Assembly: GCF_000820765.1 (NCBI RefSeq)
Contig: NZ_CCYH01000040.1
Coordinates: 1-42,018, forward strand
Direction of reading: 5' to 3'
Source: Candidatus Soleaferrea massiliensis AP7
GTDB taxonomy: Bacteria; Bacillota; Clostridia; Oscillospirales; Ruminococcaceae
Length of the DNA stretch: 42,018 nucleotides
Shown: piece by piece, positions 9,436 through 19,659 of the stretch
Layout of the letters: each line of letters starts with the position of its first letter
How positions within the stretch are numbered: position 1 is the stretch's first letter
Position numbers and translations under genes: made by a program
The notes under the pieces: generated by a model
What the model was told of the DNA's origin: nothing
The model's input: the letters and a program-made list of their open reading frames with translations, nothing else
Databases searched by the model: none

Positions 9436-9472
9436 CATAAAAATAGGGCGGTTCCTGTTAAAGAAACCGCCC
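9436..9472 (-). terminator. Terminator after the DUF6462-DUF5348 gene
   Basis: GC-rich stem GGGCGGTTTC/GAACCGCCC (9446-9454 with 9463-9472) followed on the minus strand by TATTTTTAT. It separates the excisionase-like genes from the downstream DNA-binding protein gene. Confidence 0.8.
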
Positions 9473-9487
9473 GGCGATATAATTTAA

Positions 9488-9973
9488 TTAAATCCTTACA
9501 ATTAATCCTTCAAGCCTGTCCGTCTTAATCCCAGTTAAATACCAACCATTTCCCATTTCAATTCTGGCAGGCCTCCAGTCTCCATTGATAAAGACATCCA
9601 TACGCTCCCCACACTGAAGACCTCCGTAATAATCCTCCAAATCAAATCGAATGTCCATTCGCCCAGTCTGGGCATCTAAAGTTAATGCTCCTTGTCTCAT
9701 ATCATTATCCTCACTTTTCATACTTTCATCTTGCTCAGACGCATCATCTTTGCGCCTCAAGATTCTGAGATACTCTTCAAAAATATCTCGGCGTATTAAA
9801 ACCCGCTTTCCAATCTTATACACTGCTCCTGCCTCATGAGCCAGTCTTGTAAAAACTTTCAAGCCCAGTCCGTAATAATCAGCGCCTTCATAATAGGTAA
9901 CGAACTCACGCTGTATCATCTTCGCATCCTCATCGTCCAACATATCCGAAAACATCCATAGATTTCCGCTCAT
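9488..9973 (-). CDS. DUF6462 plus DUF5348 protein (excisionase-like)
   Basis: A 161-residue protein with two parts. Residues about 25-72 (GADYYGLGLKVFTRLAHEAG then VYKIGKRVLIRRDIFEEYL) match DUF6462, a MerR/excisionase-like winged-helix DNA-binding module common next to ICE ends. Residues about 100-160 (DLEDYYGGLQCGERMDVFIN, DWRPARIEMGNGWYLTGI) match DUF5348, a small domain of unknown function. The gene overlaps its upstream neighbour by four bases (ATGA type), so the two are coupled. The terminator at 9436-9472 ends this pair. An excision or regulatory role is inferred from the fold type and position at the element end. Confidence 0.75.
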   Translation of the reverse strand: MSGNLWMFSDMLDDEDAKMIQREFVTYYEGADYYGLGLKVFTRLAHEAGAVYKIGKRVLIRRDIFEEYLRILRRKDDASEQDESMKSEDNDMRQGALTLDAQTGRMDIRFDLEDYYGGLQCGERMDVFINGDWRPARIEMGNGWYLTGIKTDRLEGLIVRI

Positions 9974-10242
9974 TCTTTATCCTCCTGTGAAACCAACGTA
10001 CTCGGCTCATGAAACTGTTCCAGATACTCATCAAAAATATCCCGGTTAATCAGAACGGTTCCATCCATTCGATATATGGCTCCCGCTTTACCAGCAAGTT
10101 CCAACAGCTTCTTGTGTGTAATGCTATAAACTATTTCCGCATCCTTATACCTGAGAAACTGTCTGCGCAATCTTTTTGCACTTTCCCGCACATCATTTCG
10201 CTTTTTCAATTCATAATAGGCTTTCGTCTTGTCACTAATCAT
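9970..10242 (-). CDS. DUF6462-type excisionase-like protein
   Basis: A 90-residue protein related to the N-terminal half of the next gene: a basic helical start, then a winged-helix part (YSITHKKLLELAGKAG, IYRMDGTVLINRDIFDEYLE). The open frame runs to 10392, but ATG 10242 has GGAGG nine bases upstream and gives the family-sized protein. It is the outermost gene of the element, about 230 bases from lysS, which is the usual place for an excisionase or its regulator. The near-duplicate relation to the following gene suggests an old tandem duplication. Confidence 0.75.
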   Translation of the reverse strand: MISDKTKAYYELKKRNDVRESAKRLRRQFLRYKDAEIVYSITHKKLLELAGKAGAIYRMDGTVLINRDIFDEYLEQFHEPSTLVSQEDKE

Positions 10243-10293
10243 AAAATGAATCCTCCATTCGATTTGTTGTTTGACAGAGAGTTGCACCAAACG

Positions 10294-10339
10294 AAAAAAG
10301 AGAACACCTTTGAAATTTCTTTCAAAAAGTGTCCTCTCA
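10294..10339 (-). terminator. Terminator between lysS and the element genes
   Basis: Stem GAGGACAC/GTGTTCTC with an inner CTTT/AAAG extension, followed on the minus strand by TTTTTT. It would stop transcripts arriving from lysS before they enter the element. Confidence 0.7.
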
Positions 10340-10411
10340 GCGATGTGTGCTGTATTGCGTTTCAGCCTCCAGCTATTCATTCTGCGTCGCAATTCTTCGT
10401 ATTGATATGAA

Positions 10412-10475
10412 AAATTGTTGTCAATTTGTTGTCAACTTGGATTTGAGAAGCCGGAAACCCTTGATTTTACTGGGT

Positions 10476-10477
<2 letters not shown>
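10412..10477. other. Candidate ICE end/attachment region
   Basis: Between the outermost element gene and the lysS stop are two copies of TTGTTGTCAA (10415-10424 and 10426-10435, 11-base period), which look like arm-type recombinase sites. Next is an imperfect palindrome AAACCC...GGGTTT (10455-10460 and 10472-10477) that overlaps the lysS stop codon. Base composition changes here. The assignment as attR is inferred; the partner site would be at the other, unseen end. Confidence 0.4.
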
Positions 10478-12312
<1,835 letters not shown>

Positions 12313-12350
12313 ATTATAAAAATGCAGGCTTGAAAAATCAAGCCCGCATT
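12313..12350 (-). terminator. greA terminator
   Basis: Stem AATGCGGGCTTGA/TCAAGCCTGCATT (12321-12333 with 12338-12350), followed on the minus strand by TTTTTAT. Confidence 0.9.
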
Positions 12351-12369
12351 CCCACTTGTGATAAAAAGT

Positions 12370-12846
12370 TTACTTGGATATCTCAATAATTTTAAAAGAT
12401 ATCGTGCCGTCCGGCACCTCGACCTCGACCTCCTCGCCGACGCCGTGTCCCAGCAGCGCTTTGCCGACCGGGGATTCATCTGAAATGCGTCCCTCCTCGG
12501 GATTCGCTTCGGTCGAACCGACGATCTGATATTCCATCTCCTCGTCAAACTCGACGTCCAGAACCTTCACCTTGGAGCCGACATTGACATGCTCGGTGGA
12601 CAGATCGTCCTCATCGAGCAGCTGGACATTCTTGAGCATCGCTTCAAGCTGCTGGATTTTGGATTCGATCATCGCCTGTTCGTTCTTCGCTTCGTCGTAT
12701 TCGCTATTCTCAGAGAGGTCGCCAAACGAGATTGCAACCTTGATCTTTTCGGCAATCTCCTTCCTCTTAATTGTCTTTAAAAATTCGAGTTCCTCCTCGA
12801 GTTTCTTGAGTCCTTCATCGGTCAGCAACACCGGTTTTGTGGCCAT
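12370..12846 (-). CDS. greA: Transcription elongation factor GreA
   Basis: Rescues backtracked RNA polymerase by stimulating transcript cleavage. The 158-residue length is standard. The N-terminal coiled coil carries the acidic tip pattern [16 protein letters not shown] with the catalytic acidic residues, and the C-terminal FKBP-like domain ends with [21 protein letters not shown]. The frame is open to 12891, but the ATG at 12846 (MATKPVLLT) matches the family start and has GGAAG seven bases upstream; an adjacent ATG at 12849 is an alternative. It has its own consensus promoter and a leader terminator. Confidence 0.96.
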   Translation of the reverse strand: MATKPVLLTDEGLKKLEEELEFLKTIKRKEIAEKIKVAISFGDLSENSEYDEAKNEQAMIESKIQQLEAMLKNVQLLDEDDLSTEHVNVGSKVKVLDVEFDEEMEYQIVGSTEANPEEGRISDESPVGKALLGHGVGEEVEVEVPDGTISFKIIEISK

Positions 12847-12910
12847 CATACATCTTCCTTTCCCGTGTGTAAAACAATCTATCTCAAACACAGTGATAGC
12901 AATATAGTCG

Positions 12911-12946
12911 AAAAACCGATATGGCGGAGAAACTCCGGAATATCGG
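12911..12946 (-). terminator. Leader terminator upstream of greA (putative attenuator)
   Basis: Nested stem: CCGATAT/ATATCGG outside (12940-12946 with 12916-12922) and CGGAG/CTCCG inside, followed on the minus strand by TTTTT. It lies between the greA promoter and start codon, so some transcripts should end here as a short leader RNA. Confidence 0.8.
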
Positions 12947-12968
12947 CTCTCTTTAAGTTCAAGTATCT

Positions 12969-12997
12969 ATTATAATCAAACCGCGGCGGCCTGTCAA
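12969..12997 (-). promoter_or_regulatory. Consensus sigma-A promoter of greA
   Basis: Minus strand: -35 TTGACA (12992-12997), exact 17-base spacer, -10 TATAAT (12969-12974). Both hexamers are perfect. The transcript start would be near 12962, giving a leader of about 115 bases. Confidence 0.92.
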
Positions 12998-13121
12998 GTC
13001 TTTCATACAAAAAACGGTAAATAAAGTTCGGCCCGTCCGCCCCGGCTTCCAGCCTTTCACAGCTTCATCCGTGCACGGAAATGCGCGGCAACATATACTA
13101 TGCCCGCTTTGCGCACCGTTA

Positions 13122-13865
13122 TTACAGCATGCAGCGCAGGAATTCCTGCGTGCGCTGTTTCTTCGGATTTTTAAAGATCTCATCCGGCGTTCCCTCTTCG
13201 AGAATCTCGCCGCCGTCCATGAACAGGACGCGGTTTGCAACCTCTTTTGCGAAGTTCATTTCATGCGTGACGACGATCATCGTCATGTGCTCCTTCGCCA
13301 GATCCTTCATGACCGAAAGCACCTCGCCGGTCAGCTCCGGGTCGAGTGCCGAGGTCGGTTCGTCGAACAGCATGATGTCCGGGTTCATCATCAGCGCGCG
13401 GGCAATCGCGACGCGCTGCTTCTGACCGCCCGAAAGCATGGCCGGATAGCTGTCCGCTTTGTCGTAGATGCCCACCTTGGTGAGCAGCTGACGGCTCTGC
13501 TCCTCCAGCGCCTTTTTGTCCAGCTGCTTGACCAGCCTGGGAGCAAGCTGCAGGTTTTTTTCGACCGACATATTCGGGAACAGGTTGAAGTGCTGGAACA
13601 CCATGCCCATCTTCGACACAGCCCTCTTGAGCGTGTCCGGCGCGCTGTAGACGCCGTCCCTGATCATATCGTCCCCTTCGACGCTGACGGTACCGCCGTC
13701 AATCTGCTCCAGGTTGATCAGGCAGCGCAGCAGCGTGCTCTTGCCGGAGCCGGACGAACCGATAACGGCGACGACGTCGCCCTTGTCGACCGTAAAGTCG
13801 ATTCCCTTGAGCACCTCCAAGTCGCCGAAGGATTTTTTAAGCCCTTTGATTTCAATCAATGCCAT
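13122..13865 (-). CDS. Polar amino-acid ABC transporter ATP-binding protein
   Basis: Cytoplasmic ATPase of a PAAT-type amino-acid importer (GlnQ/ArtP class). The 247-residue protein has Walker [10 protein letters not shown], signature LSGGQKQR, Walker [15 protein letters not shown] and switch His in VVTHEM, all in the usual order and length. The ATG at 13865 follows GGGAGG. It lies 14 bases after the permease gene and ends the operon. The substrate cannot be read from this protein. Confidence 0.94.
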   Translation of the reverse strand: MALIEIKGLKKSFGDLEVLKGIDFTVDKGDVVAVIGSSGSGKSTLLRCLINLEQIDGGTVSVEGDDMIRDGVYSAPDTLKRAVSKMGMVFQHFNLFPNMSVEKNLQLAPRLVKQLDKKALEEQSRQLLTKVGIYDKADSYPAMLSGGQKQRVAIARALMMNPDIMLFDEPTSALDPELTGEVLSVMKDLAKEHMTMIVVTHEMNFAKEVANRVLFMDGGEILEEGTPDEIFKNPKKQRTQEFLRCML

Positions 13866-13879
13866 CTCTCTTCGCCTCC

Positions 13880-14539
13880 CTATTCAAACTTCAGTTTCTT
13901 TTCCAGTTTCCGAAGCAGCATGATCAGCAGCGTATTCAGAATCAGGTACAAAACAAACGCGAAGACATACGGCAGGATCGAAAGATCGCGGTTTGCCGCG
14001 GTTTTGGTAAAGTACATGATTTCCTGAATCGAGATGACAAACGCAAGAGGCGTATCCTTGAGCAGCGTGGTGATCTCGTTTGTCATCGACGGCAGCACCA
14101 CCTTGAACATCTGCGGCAGGATGATGTGGAAGGTTGTCCGCACGCGGGAAAGGCCCAGCACCTTGGCCGCCTCATACTGTCCCCTGTCGATCGACAGCAG
14201 GCCGCCGCGGTAGATCTCGGCAAAATAGGCCGTGTAGTTGAGCGTAAAGCCCAGAATTGCCGCCGTGAACGCATCCAGCTTTAAAAACGCGCCGATGCCC
14301 GGAATGAGCGGCAGGCCGAAGTAGATGAACAGAAGCTGCAGAAGCAGCGGCGTGCCGCGCATGATGTAGGTATACGCCATGGCGATGTACCGCACAATCC
14401 TGATTCTGCTGTTTTCCATCAGCGTCACCAGAAAGCCCAGCGGAACGGACAGCACCAGTACGATCAGGAAAAGCGAAAGCGCGGTTCCGGCGCCCCTTAA
14501 AAGCGGTTCTCCAACCCTTACGAAATACTCCCAAGTCAT
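13880..14539 (-). CDS. Polar amino-acid ABC transporter permease
   Basis: Membrane subunit of the importer, 219 residues with about five hydrophobic helices. It contains the HEF/GlnP-type pattern [21 protein letters not shown] and the coupling-loop motif [20 protein letters not shown] typical of this family. The ATG at 14539 has GGGGAG upstream. The binding-protein gene is upstream behind a strong hairpin (14583-14617), and the ATPase gene follows closely. Confidence 0.94.
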   Translation of the reverse strand: MTWEYFVRVGEPLLRGAGTALSLFLIVLVLSVPLGFLVTLMENSRIRIVRYIAMAYTYIMRGTPLLLQLLFIYFGLPLIPGIGAFLKLDAFTAAILGFTLNYTAYFAEIYRGGLLSIDRGQYEAAKVLGLSRVRTTFHIILPQMFKVVLPSMTNEITTLLKDTPLAFVISIQEIMYFTKTAANRDLSILPYVFAFVLYLILNTLLIMLLRKLEKKLKFE

Positions 14540-14582
14540 GAATACGTCTCCCCCTCACTCTATTTTCACACCGATATAGCAG

Positions 14583-14617
14583 GAAAGCCGGATTTCATTT
14601 CGTCAAATCCGGCTTTC
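14583..14617 (-). repeat. Perfect 13-bp hairpin between binding-protein and permease genes
   Basis: Arms GAAAGCCGGATTT and AAATCCGGCTTTC (14583-14595 and 14605-14617) with no U-tract. Such hairpins often protect the upstream message so that the binding protein is made in excess; that role is inferred. Confidence 0.75.
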
Positions 14618-14660
14618 TATGGCAGGCGTTCTCACCGACGCCTGTGATGCTATGATGATT

Positions 14661-15476
14661 TTATTTGAAGTTTTCCTCAAGAAATCTATTTTCGCCAAAC
14701 CATTTTTGAGAGATCTCGGCGACCTTTCCATCCTTGATAAGCTCTCCGAACGCCTTTTCGACTGCGTTCTTCAGGTCGTTGTTGCCTTTCTTGAAGCCGA
14801 CCGCATAGAACTCTTCGGCCAGGGTCTCGTCGAGCAGCTCGAAGGTATCCGGCTTCTTGGTCATGTAGTATCTGGCGACAACCTCGTCGAGCACGGCGCC
14901 TTCCACCCTGCCGATCTCCAGCTCGTTGAGTACCGATACGTTGTCCGCGAACTCGACCTTCTCAACGCGGTCGCTCATGCCGTCCTTATCCATCGCGTCG
15001 ACAGCGGAGGACGCCTTCTGAACCGCGATCTTTTTGCCGTCCAGTGAAGCCTTGGTCTTGAATTCGGAGCCCTTTTTCACCAGGATGACCTGATCGTTCG
15101 CGAGATACGGCTCGGACAGGAGCATATCCTTTTCGCGCTGCGGCGTGACCGAAAGTCCGTTCCAGACACAGTCCACATTGCCCGCTTCCAGCTCGAGCTC
15201 TTTTGAATCCCAGTCAATCGGTTTGAGTTCGACTTCCATACCCATCTTCTCACCAACCGCTTTGGCAAGGTCGATGTCGAAGCCTGCGATATCGTTGTTG
15301 TCATCCCTGAATCCCATCGGCGGGAACTGATCGTCAAGACCTACGACGAATTTTCCGCTTGCGCTGCTGCCCGAATCCTGGCTGTCACCCGGATTCTGGC
15401 TGCTTCCGGCGGAACATCCAACCAGCATGGCCGCCATCATCATGGCCGCAAGCGCGGCTGCTAATATTTTTTTCAT
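14661..15476 (-). CDS. Polar amino-acid ABC transporter substrate-binding lipoprotein
   Basis: Extracellular solute-binding lipoprotein of family 3, 271 residues. Signal peptide with lipobox MLVGC (Cys ~21), a Ser/Gly linker, then the SBP_bac_3 fold: VGLDDQFPPMGFRDD near the start of the mature domain, GFDIDLAKAVGEKMG, and CVWNGLSVTPQRE. ATG 15476 has GGAGG upstream. First gene of the operon with permease and ATPase; upstream lies structured repeat copy 1. Specificity is for an amino acid, type unknown. Confidence 0.94.
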   Translation of the reverse strand: MKKILAAALAAMMMAAMLVGCSAGSSQNPGDSQDSGSSASGKFVVGLDDQFPPMGFRDDNNDIAGFDIDLAKAVGEKMGMEVELKPIDWDSKELELEAGNVDCVWNGLSVTPQREKDMLLSEPYLANDQVILVKKGSEFKTKASLDGKKIAVQKASSAVDAMDKDGMSDRVEKVEFADNVSVLNELEIGRVEGAVLDEVVARYYMTKKPDTFELLDETLAEEFYAVGFKKGNNDLKNAVEKAFGELIKDGKVAEISQKWFGENRFLEENFK

Positions 15477-15689
15477 CTTTTACCCCTCCACTTTTGCACA
15501 GTGATTCGAATTTAACATAGTATTGCTATTTTACACTTTATTCTGATAAATTGCTAATCTTGTAGACTGCAAAAACCCCGCCAATACCGCCATATTTCTT
15601 TTGTTTTCACGGATTTTCTCATCTGATCGCCGTTTTTCGATTTCTTGGCATTTCAGCATCAAAAACGATGCTTGGTATTTGGCGGATTG

Positions 15690-16075
15690 TCAAGTAGCAC
15701 TTGGCTATGTGGTCTCCGGACCGCTGTAGCTCAGCGGCTTCGCGCTGTTTGCCAAGTGACTCTTGGCAGTGTGGTCGTTACTTCTTTGCCGGCCAAAGAA
15801 GTAACCAAGAAAGGCCGTTCAAGGGGGCCATACACTGTGCCGCTTAGGGCCAGATGGCCCCCTTGAAAATCCCCTCTGATATCCCTTTTTCCGTTTCGGC
15901 CGTCTGCGGGCGGCTTTGAGTCGGAATGATTCCAGAATCGAAAAACGCCGTAGGCGCTTGCTCCACCGCCAGGTGGTCGGCCGCCTGCGGGCGGCGTTTT
16001 GCTTTGGGCAGAGTGGCTGAACGGCTGGCAGCGGACGCTAACGCTCTTTACGGCGGTCTTTACCGGTACCCCAAT
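15690..16075 (+). repeat. Structured dispersed repeat, copy 1
   Basis: A chain of hairpins: CCGCTG/CAGCGG (15721-15737), GCCAAG/CTTGGC (15751-15767), a 12-bp stem GTTACTTCTTTG/CAAAGAAGTAAC with CCGGC loop (15777-15805), and a 14-bp stem TTCAAGGGGGCCAT with its complement (15818-15831 with 15854-15867). CCCCTCTGATATCCC follows. The order is shared with 25,789-25,945 and, on the other strand, 26,262-26,535. Similarity to the third copy continues with CGGCCGCCTGCGG, AGCAGCGGACGCT-like and TACCCCAAT to about 16,075. It lies between the 3' end of ileS and the 5' end of the amino-acid transporter operon. Short frames in it are not convincing genes. Confidence 0.85.
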
Positions 16076-16189
16076 TCCCGCAGCCGCTGCGTAAATGATT
16101 TCCCAACCTCAGAACGCCATAGACGATTGCTCTACTGCTAGGCGGGCCGCCGATTTAAAACGGTGTAAAAATCGTTTTTTGACAGGCTG

Positions 16190-16218
16190 AAAAAAGGACG
16201 GTTATAACCGTCCTTTTT
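16190..16218 (-). terminator. ileS terminator (works on both strands)
   Basis: Stem AAAAAGGACGGTT/AACCGTCCTTTTT, with A/T runs on both sides, directly after the ileS stop. Confidence 0.9.
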
Positions 16219-16237
16219 CTACTCCATATTAGAATTC

Positions 16238-19200
16238 CTATGCCTTCTGTACGCCGAAGGTCACGTTTTCGCCGTTGACATCCCACTGCTTGACATAGCC
16301 GGCAGGCTCAGCGGCGATGAATTCCTCCGCGAGCACCTCGCCCATGATGAACGCGCTGTTCTTCTGCATGACGCTGTCCGCATAGCCGTCCGCCTGGTAA
16401 CCGACTTTGATGCGGTCGGTCACCTCCATACCGGACTCCTTGCGCATGGTCTGCAGCTTGCTGACCACCTCGCGGACGAAGCCCTCCTCGCGCAGCTCTT
16501 CGGTGATGCTGGTGTCGAGCACGACCGTACGGCCCTGTTCGCTGACGGTGTAGGAGCCTTCCTTCTGCTCGACGCTGATGAGCAGGTCCTCTTCCGAAAG
16601 CTTTACCTCTCCCGAAGCGAGACCGAGTGTCAGCACGCCGGTTTCATCCAGCGTCTTCTTCGCGGCGGCGCCGTCCAGCTCGGTGAGCGCCTTCCTGATT
16701 TCATTCAGCTGTCTGCCGTACTTCGGACCCACGGTCTTGAGCTGCGGCTTGAAGCTGTAGTCCATAAACTGTGCGGTATCCTGCACAAACTCGACGCGTT
16801 TGATGTTCAGCTCATCCAGGATGATCTTTCTGTATCCCTCGTCCAGCTCGCGGCTTCCGGCAACATACAGCGCCGGCAGCGGCTGGCGGTTCTTGATGGC
16901 CGCGCCGCTGCGGGCCGACCGGCCCAGCGTCACGATCTCAAGCACCTCATCCATATCCGCTTCGAGCTGCAGATCGATATACGCTTCATCCGACACCGGA
17001 TAGCTGCACAGATGCACGCTTTCCGGCGCGTCCTTGTCCACCGTGCGCACGACGTTCTGGTAAATCTCCTCGGTCATGAACGGGATCATCGGCGCGGCGG
17101 CCTTTGCCACGGTCTGAAGACAGGTGTAAAGGGTCATAAACGCATTCACGCTGTCTTTATCCGACTCGTCCTTCCAGAAGCGTTCGCGGCTGCGGCGCAC
17201 ATACCAGTTGCTCAGGATATCTACAAACTCCTGCAGGCCGCGGGCAGCTTCCGGCAGGCGGTAGTTCGTCAGGTCATTGTCCACATCCTTGACCATGTGA
17301 TTCAGCTTGGAAAGGATCCAGCGGTCCATAACCGACAGCTGATCGGGCTGAAGCGTATGCCTGGTCGGATCGAACTGATAGATGTCGGCATACAGCACAT
17401 AAAACGCATAGGTGTTGTACAATGTGCCCAGGAACCGGCGCTGGCCGTCCAGCACCGCTTTGTCGTAGAATTTATTGGGCAGCCACGGCGCGGAGTTGGA
17501 CAGGAAGTACCAGCGGATCGGGTCCGCGCCGTACTTCTCAAGCGCCTCAAACGGGCTGATGGCGTTGCCCTTGGATTTGCTCATCTTCTGGCCGAACTGG
17601 TCCTGCACATGTCCCAGCACGATGACATTTTTAAACGGCGCTTTGTTGAACAGCAGCGTCGAAATGGCCAGCAGCGAATAGAACCAGCCGCGGGTCTGGT
17701 CGACGGCTTCCGAGATGAAGTCTGCCGGGAACTGTTTTTCAAACAGCTCCTTATTTTCAAACGGATAGTGATGCTGCGCAAACGGCATCGATCCGGAATC
17801 GAACCAGCAGTCGATGACCTCCGGAACGCGGCGCATCTCGCCGGAGCACTTCGGGCACTTGATGGTCACCGCATCGATGTACGGGCGGTGCAGCTCGATG
17901 CCGTCCGGGCAGTTATCGCTGAGCGCCTTGAGCTCCTCAATGCTTCCGACCGCGTGCATATGCCCGCAGGAGCACTGCCAGACATTCAGCGGCGTCCCCC
18001 AGTAGCGGTCGCGGCTGATGGCCCAGTCCTGCACATTTTCAAGCCAGTCGCCGAACCGGCCGGTTCCGATGCTTTCCGGAATCCAGTTGATGGTCTTGTT
18101 GTTTTTGACAAGGTCGTCCTTGACCTCGCTCATGCGGATGAACCAGCCCTCGCGTGCGTAATAGATCAGCGGCGTGTCGCAGCGCCAGCAGTGCGGATAG
18201 CTGTGTTCAAACTTCGGCGCGTCGAACAGCAGGCCGCGTTTTTTCAAATCCTCAAGAATCGGTTTGTCCGCATCCTTAACGAAGACGCCTGGCCAGTCGG
18301 TTTCAGGCTTCATCTCGCCCTTGCCGTCCACAAGCTGCACAAACGGCAGTCCATAGCGGCGGCCGACCTGCGCGTCGTCCTCACCGAACGCCGGCGCGAT
18401 GTGTACCACGCCGGTACCGTCGGTCAATGTGACGAAGCCGTCGCAGGTGACATACCAGCATCTTTCATTCGGGCTGACAAACCGGTACAGCGGTTCGTAT
18501 TCCTTATTTTCCAGCGCTTTGCCCGGGAAGGTCTCGAGCACGGTATAATTTCCTTCGCCCAAAACAGTGTCCAGTAGCGCTTCAGCCATGTACAGGAATT
18601 CATCCTGATACTGTACTCTGGCGTAAACCTCGTCTGGATTCACGCAGAGCGCGACGTTGGACGGCAGCGTCCACGGCGTGGTGGTCCAGGCCAGAATGGA
18701 GGTGTTCTCCTCATCCTTGACGCGGAAGCGCACGATGGCCGAACGTTCCTTGACATCCTTATACCCCTGCGCAACCTCATGGCTGGAGAGCGGGGTGCCG
18801 CAGCGCGGGCAGTACGGCATGATCTTATATCCCTTGTAAAGCAGGCCGCGGTCGAAGATGTTCTTGAGCGCCCACCATTCGGATTCAATGAAGTTGTTGT
18901 CATAGGTGACATACGGGTTCTCCATGTCGGCCCAGAAGCCCACGGTGTCGGAGAAATCCTCCCACATGCCCTTGTATTTCCACACGCTGGATTTGCAGTG
19001 GTCGATGAAATCGGCCATGCCGTATTCCTCGATCTGCTCCTTGCCGTCCAGTCCAAGCGCCTTTTCGACCTCCAGCTCGACCGGCAGGCCGTGGGTATCC
19101 CAGCCCGCCTTGCGCGGGACGTTTTTGCCCTTCATGACGTGATAGCGCGGCACCGTGTCCTTGATAACGCGGGTGAGCACATGGCCGATGTGCGGCTTGC

Positions 19201-19354
19201 CGTTTGCGGTCGGCGGTCCGTCATAGAAGACGTAGCTGTCCGCGCCCTCGTTTTCCTTCAGGCTCTTTTCAAAGATGCTGTTTTCGTTCCAGAAATCCAG
19301 AATGTTCTTCTCCCGCTCGGGGAAGCTCAGATTCTGTCCAACCTTTTTGTACAT
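16238..19354 (-). CDS. ileS: Isoleucyl-tRNA synthetase (type-2-like)
   Basis: Cytosolic class I synthetase that charges tRNA-Ile and edits valine. The 1038-residue protein has the HIGH motif in GKPHIGHVLTRVIKD (55-58), a CPRCGTPLSSHEVAQGYKD segment in the catalytic region, the CP1 editing domain in the middle, and KMSKSKGN for the second ATP motif. The length and HIGHVLTRVIKD/CPRC features fit the eukaryote-like type 2 enzymes, not the ~930-residue type 1. Frame is open to 19495, but ATG 19354 follows AAGGAG and starts the family N-terminus (MYKKVGQNLSFPEREK). The gene is controlled by an Ile T-box leader. Confidence 0.97.
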   Translation of the reverse strand: MYKKVGQNLSFPEREKNILDFWNENSIFEKSLKENEGADSYVFYDGPPTANGKPHIGHVLTRVIKDTVPRYHVMKGKNVPRKAGWDTHGLPVELEVEKALGLDGKEQIEEYGMADFIDHCKSSVWKYKGMWEDFSDTVGFWADMENPYVTYDNNFIESEWWALKNIFDRGLLYKGYKIMPYCPRCGTPLSSHEVAQGYKDVKERSAIVRFRVKDEENTSILAWTTTPWTLPSNVALCVNPDEVYARVQYQDEFLYMAEALLDTVLGEGNYTVLETFPGKALENKEYEPLYRFVSPNERCWYVTCDGFVTLTDGTGVVHIAPAFGEDDAQVGRRYGLPFVQLVDGKGEMKPETDWPGVFVKDADKPILEDLKKRGLLFDAPKFEHSYPHCWRCDTPLIYYAREGWFIRMSEVKDDLVKNNKTINWIPESIGTGRFGDWLENVQDWAISRDRYWGTPLNVWQCSCGHMHAVGSIEELKALSDNCPDGIELHRPYIDAVTIKCPKCSGEMRRVPEVIDCWFDSGSMPFAQHHYPFENKELFEKQFPADFISEAVDQTRGWFYSLLAISTLLFNKAPFKNVIVLGHVQDQFGQKMSKSKGNAISPFEALEKYGADPIRWYFLSNSAPWLPNKFYDKAVLDGQRRFLGTLYNTYAFYVLYADIYQFDPTRHTLQPDQLSVMDRWILSKLNHMVKDVDNDLTNYRLPEAARGLQEFVDILSNWYVRRSRERFWKDESDKDSVNAFMTLYTCLQTVAKAAAPMIPFMTEEIYQNVVRTVDKDAPESVHLCSYPVSDEAYIDLQLEADMDEVLEIVTLGRSARSGAAIKNRQPLPALYVAGSRELDEGYRKIILDELNIKRVEFVQDTAQFMDYSFKPQLKTVGPKYGRQLNEIRKALTELDGAAAKKTLDETGVLTLGLASGEVKLSEEDLLISVEQKEGSYTVSEQGRTVVLDTSITEELREEGFVREVVSKLQTMRKESGMEVTDRIKVGYQADGYADSVMQKNSAFIMGEVLAEEFIAAEPAGYVKQWDVNGENVTFGVQKA

Positions 19355-19386
19355 GCTCTGCTCTCTCCTTTTCATCGTTTGCGCAC

Positions 19387-19624
19387 AAAAAAACCCCGTC
19401 CCATAACAGGACGAGGAACTCGTTATACCACCCATTACAGCATACCAGCATATGCGCTCCCTATAACGGGGGAATCCGGCAGGGCCTACTTGCATACATG
19501 CGTTTGGCCTGCGACTCGGGAGGGATGTTCAGTCAGCCTTACTCGCACCGGGCTCGCACCATCCCCGGCTCGCTTTGCCTTTCACATCTGACCTGCTTGT
19601 CTCCGTCAACGTCTTTCTCATATG
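19387..19624 (-). promoter_or_regulatory. T-box riboswitch (isoleucine) upstream of ileS
   Basis: On the minus strand a ~235-base leader carries the T-box hallmarks. A distal Stem I hairpin has a GATGGTGCGAG loop between CCGGG and CCCGG. A specifier loop GAACATCCC has ATC (Ile) at 19524-19526. The T-box bulge GGGTGGTATAACGAG (about 19421-19433) carries the UGGU that pairs with the tRNA ACCA end. The terminator CCTCGTCC...GGGACGGGG followed by TTTTTTT (19387-19416) can re-pair with it. Uncharged tRNA-Ile should favour read-through into ileS. The specifier assignment is by eye. Confidence 0.92.
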
Positions 19625-19630
19625 GTAGAT

Positions 19631-19659
19631 AGGATATCACAAAAACCGCGCCAAGTCAA
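19631..19659 (-). promoter_or_regulatory. Promoter of the T-box/ileS unit
   Basis: Minus strand: -35 TTGACT (19654-19659), 17-base spacer, -10 TATCCT (19631-19636). The expected start sits just upstream of the T-box leader. Confidence 0.75.

Larger units (their letters stand above)
1..10475. mobile_element. Right-hand end of an integrative conjugative element (ICE)
   Basis: A continuous block of minus-strand genes for a Gram-positive type IV secretion system (VirB4, PrgI, NlpC/P60-3D hydrolase, VirB6/TrbL, VirB2-like), preceded by a regulator, a DNA-binding protein and two excisionase-like DUF6462 proteins. The block is more AT-rich than the housekeeping DNA that begins at lysS. This gene set and order fit ICEs of Clostridia. 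The left part of the element, presumably with coupling protein, relaxase and integrase, is outside the window. The right limit is placed between 10,412 and 10,476; the exact junction is inferred, because the second attachment copy cannot be seen. Confidence 0.85.

Noticed and set aside
13071..14027. Plus-strand frame opposite the ABC ATPase gene
   Set aside because: Antisense to a complete ATPase with all motifs; no start signal.
15777..15872. Small protein genes inside the structured repeats (LPAKEVTKKGRSRG-type frames)
   Set aside because: The same peptide appears in both orientations only because the DNA repeat is copied; no ribosome sites, and the stems explain the conservation better.
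17012..18577. Long plus-strand frame (521 codons) opposite ileS
   Set aside because: Antisense shadow of ileS in GC-rich DNA; its residues mirror ileS codons and show no domain.
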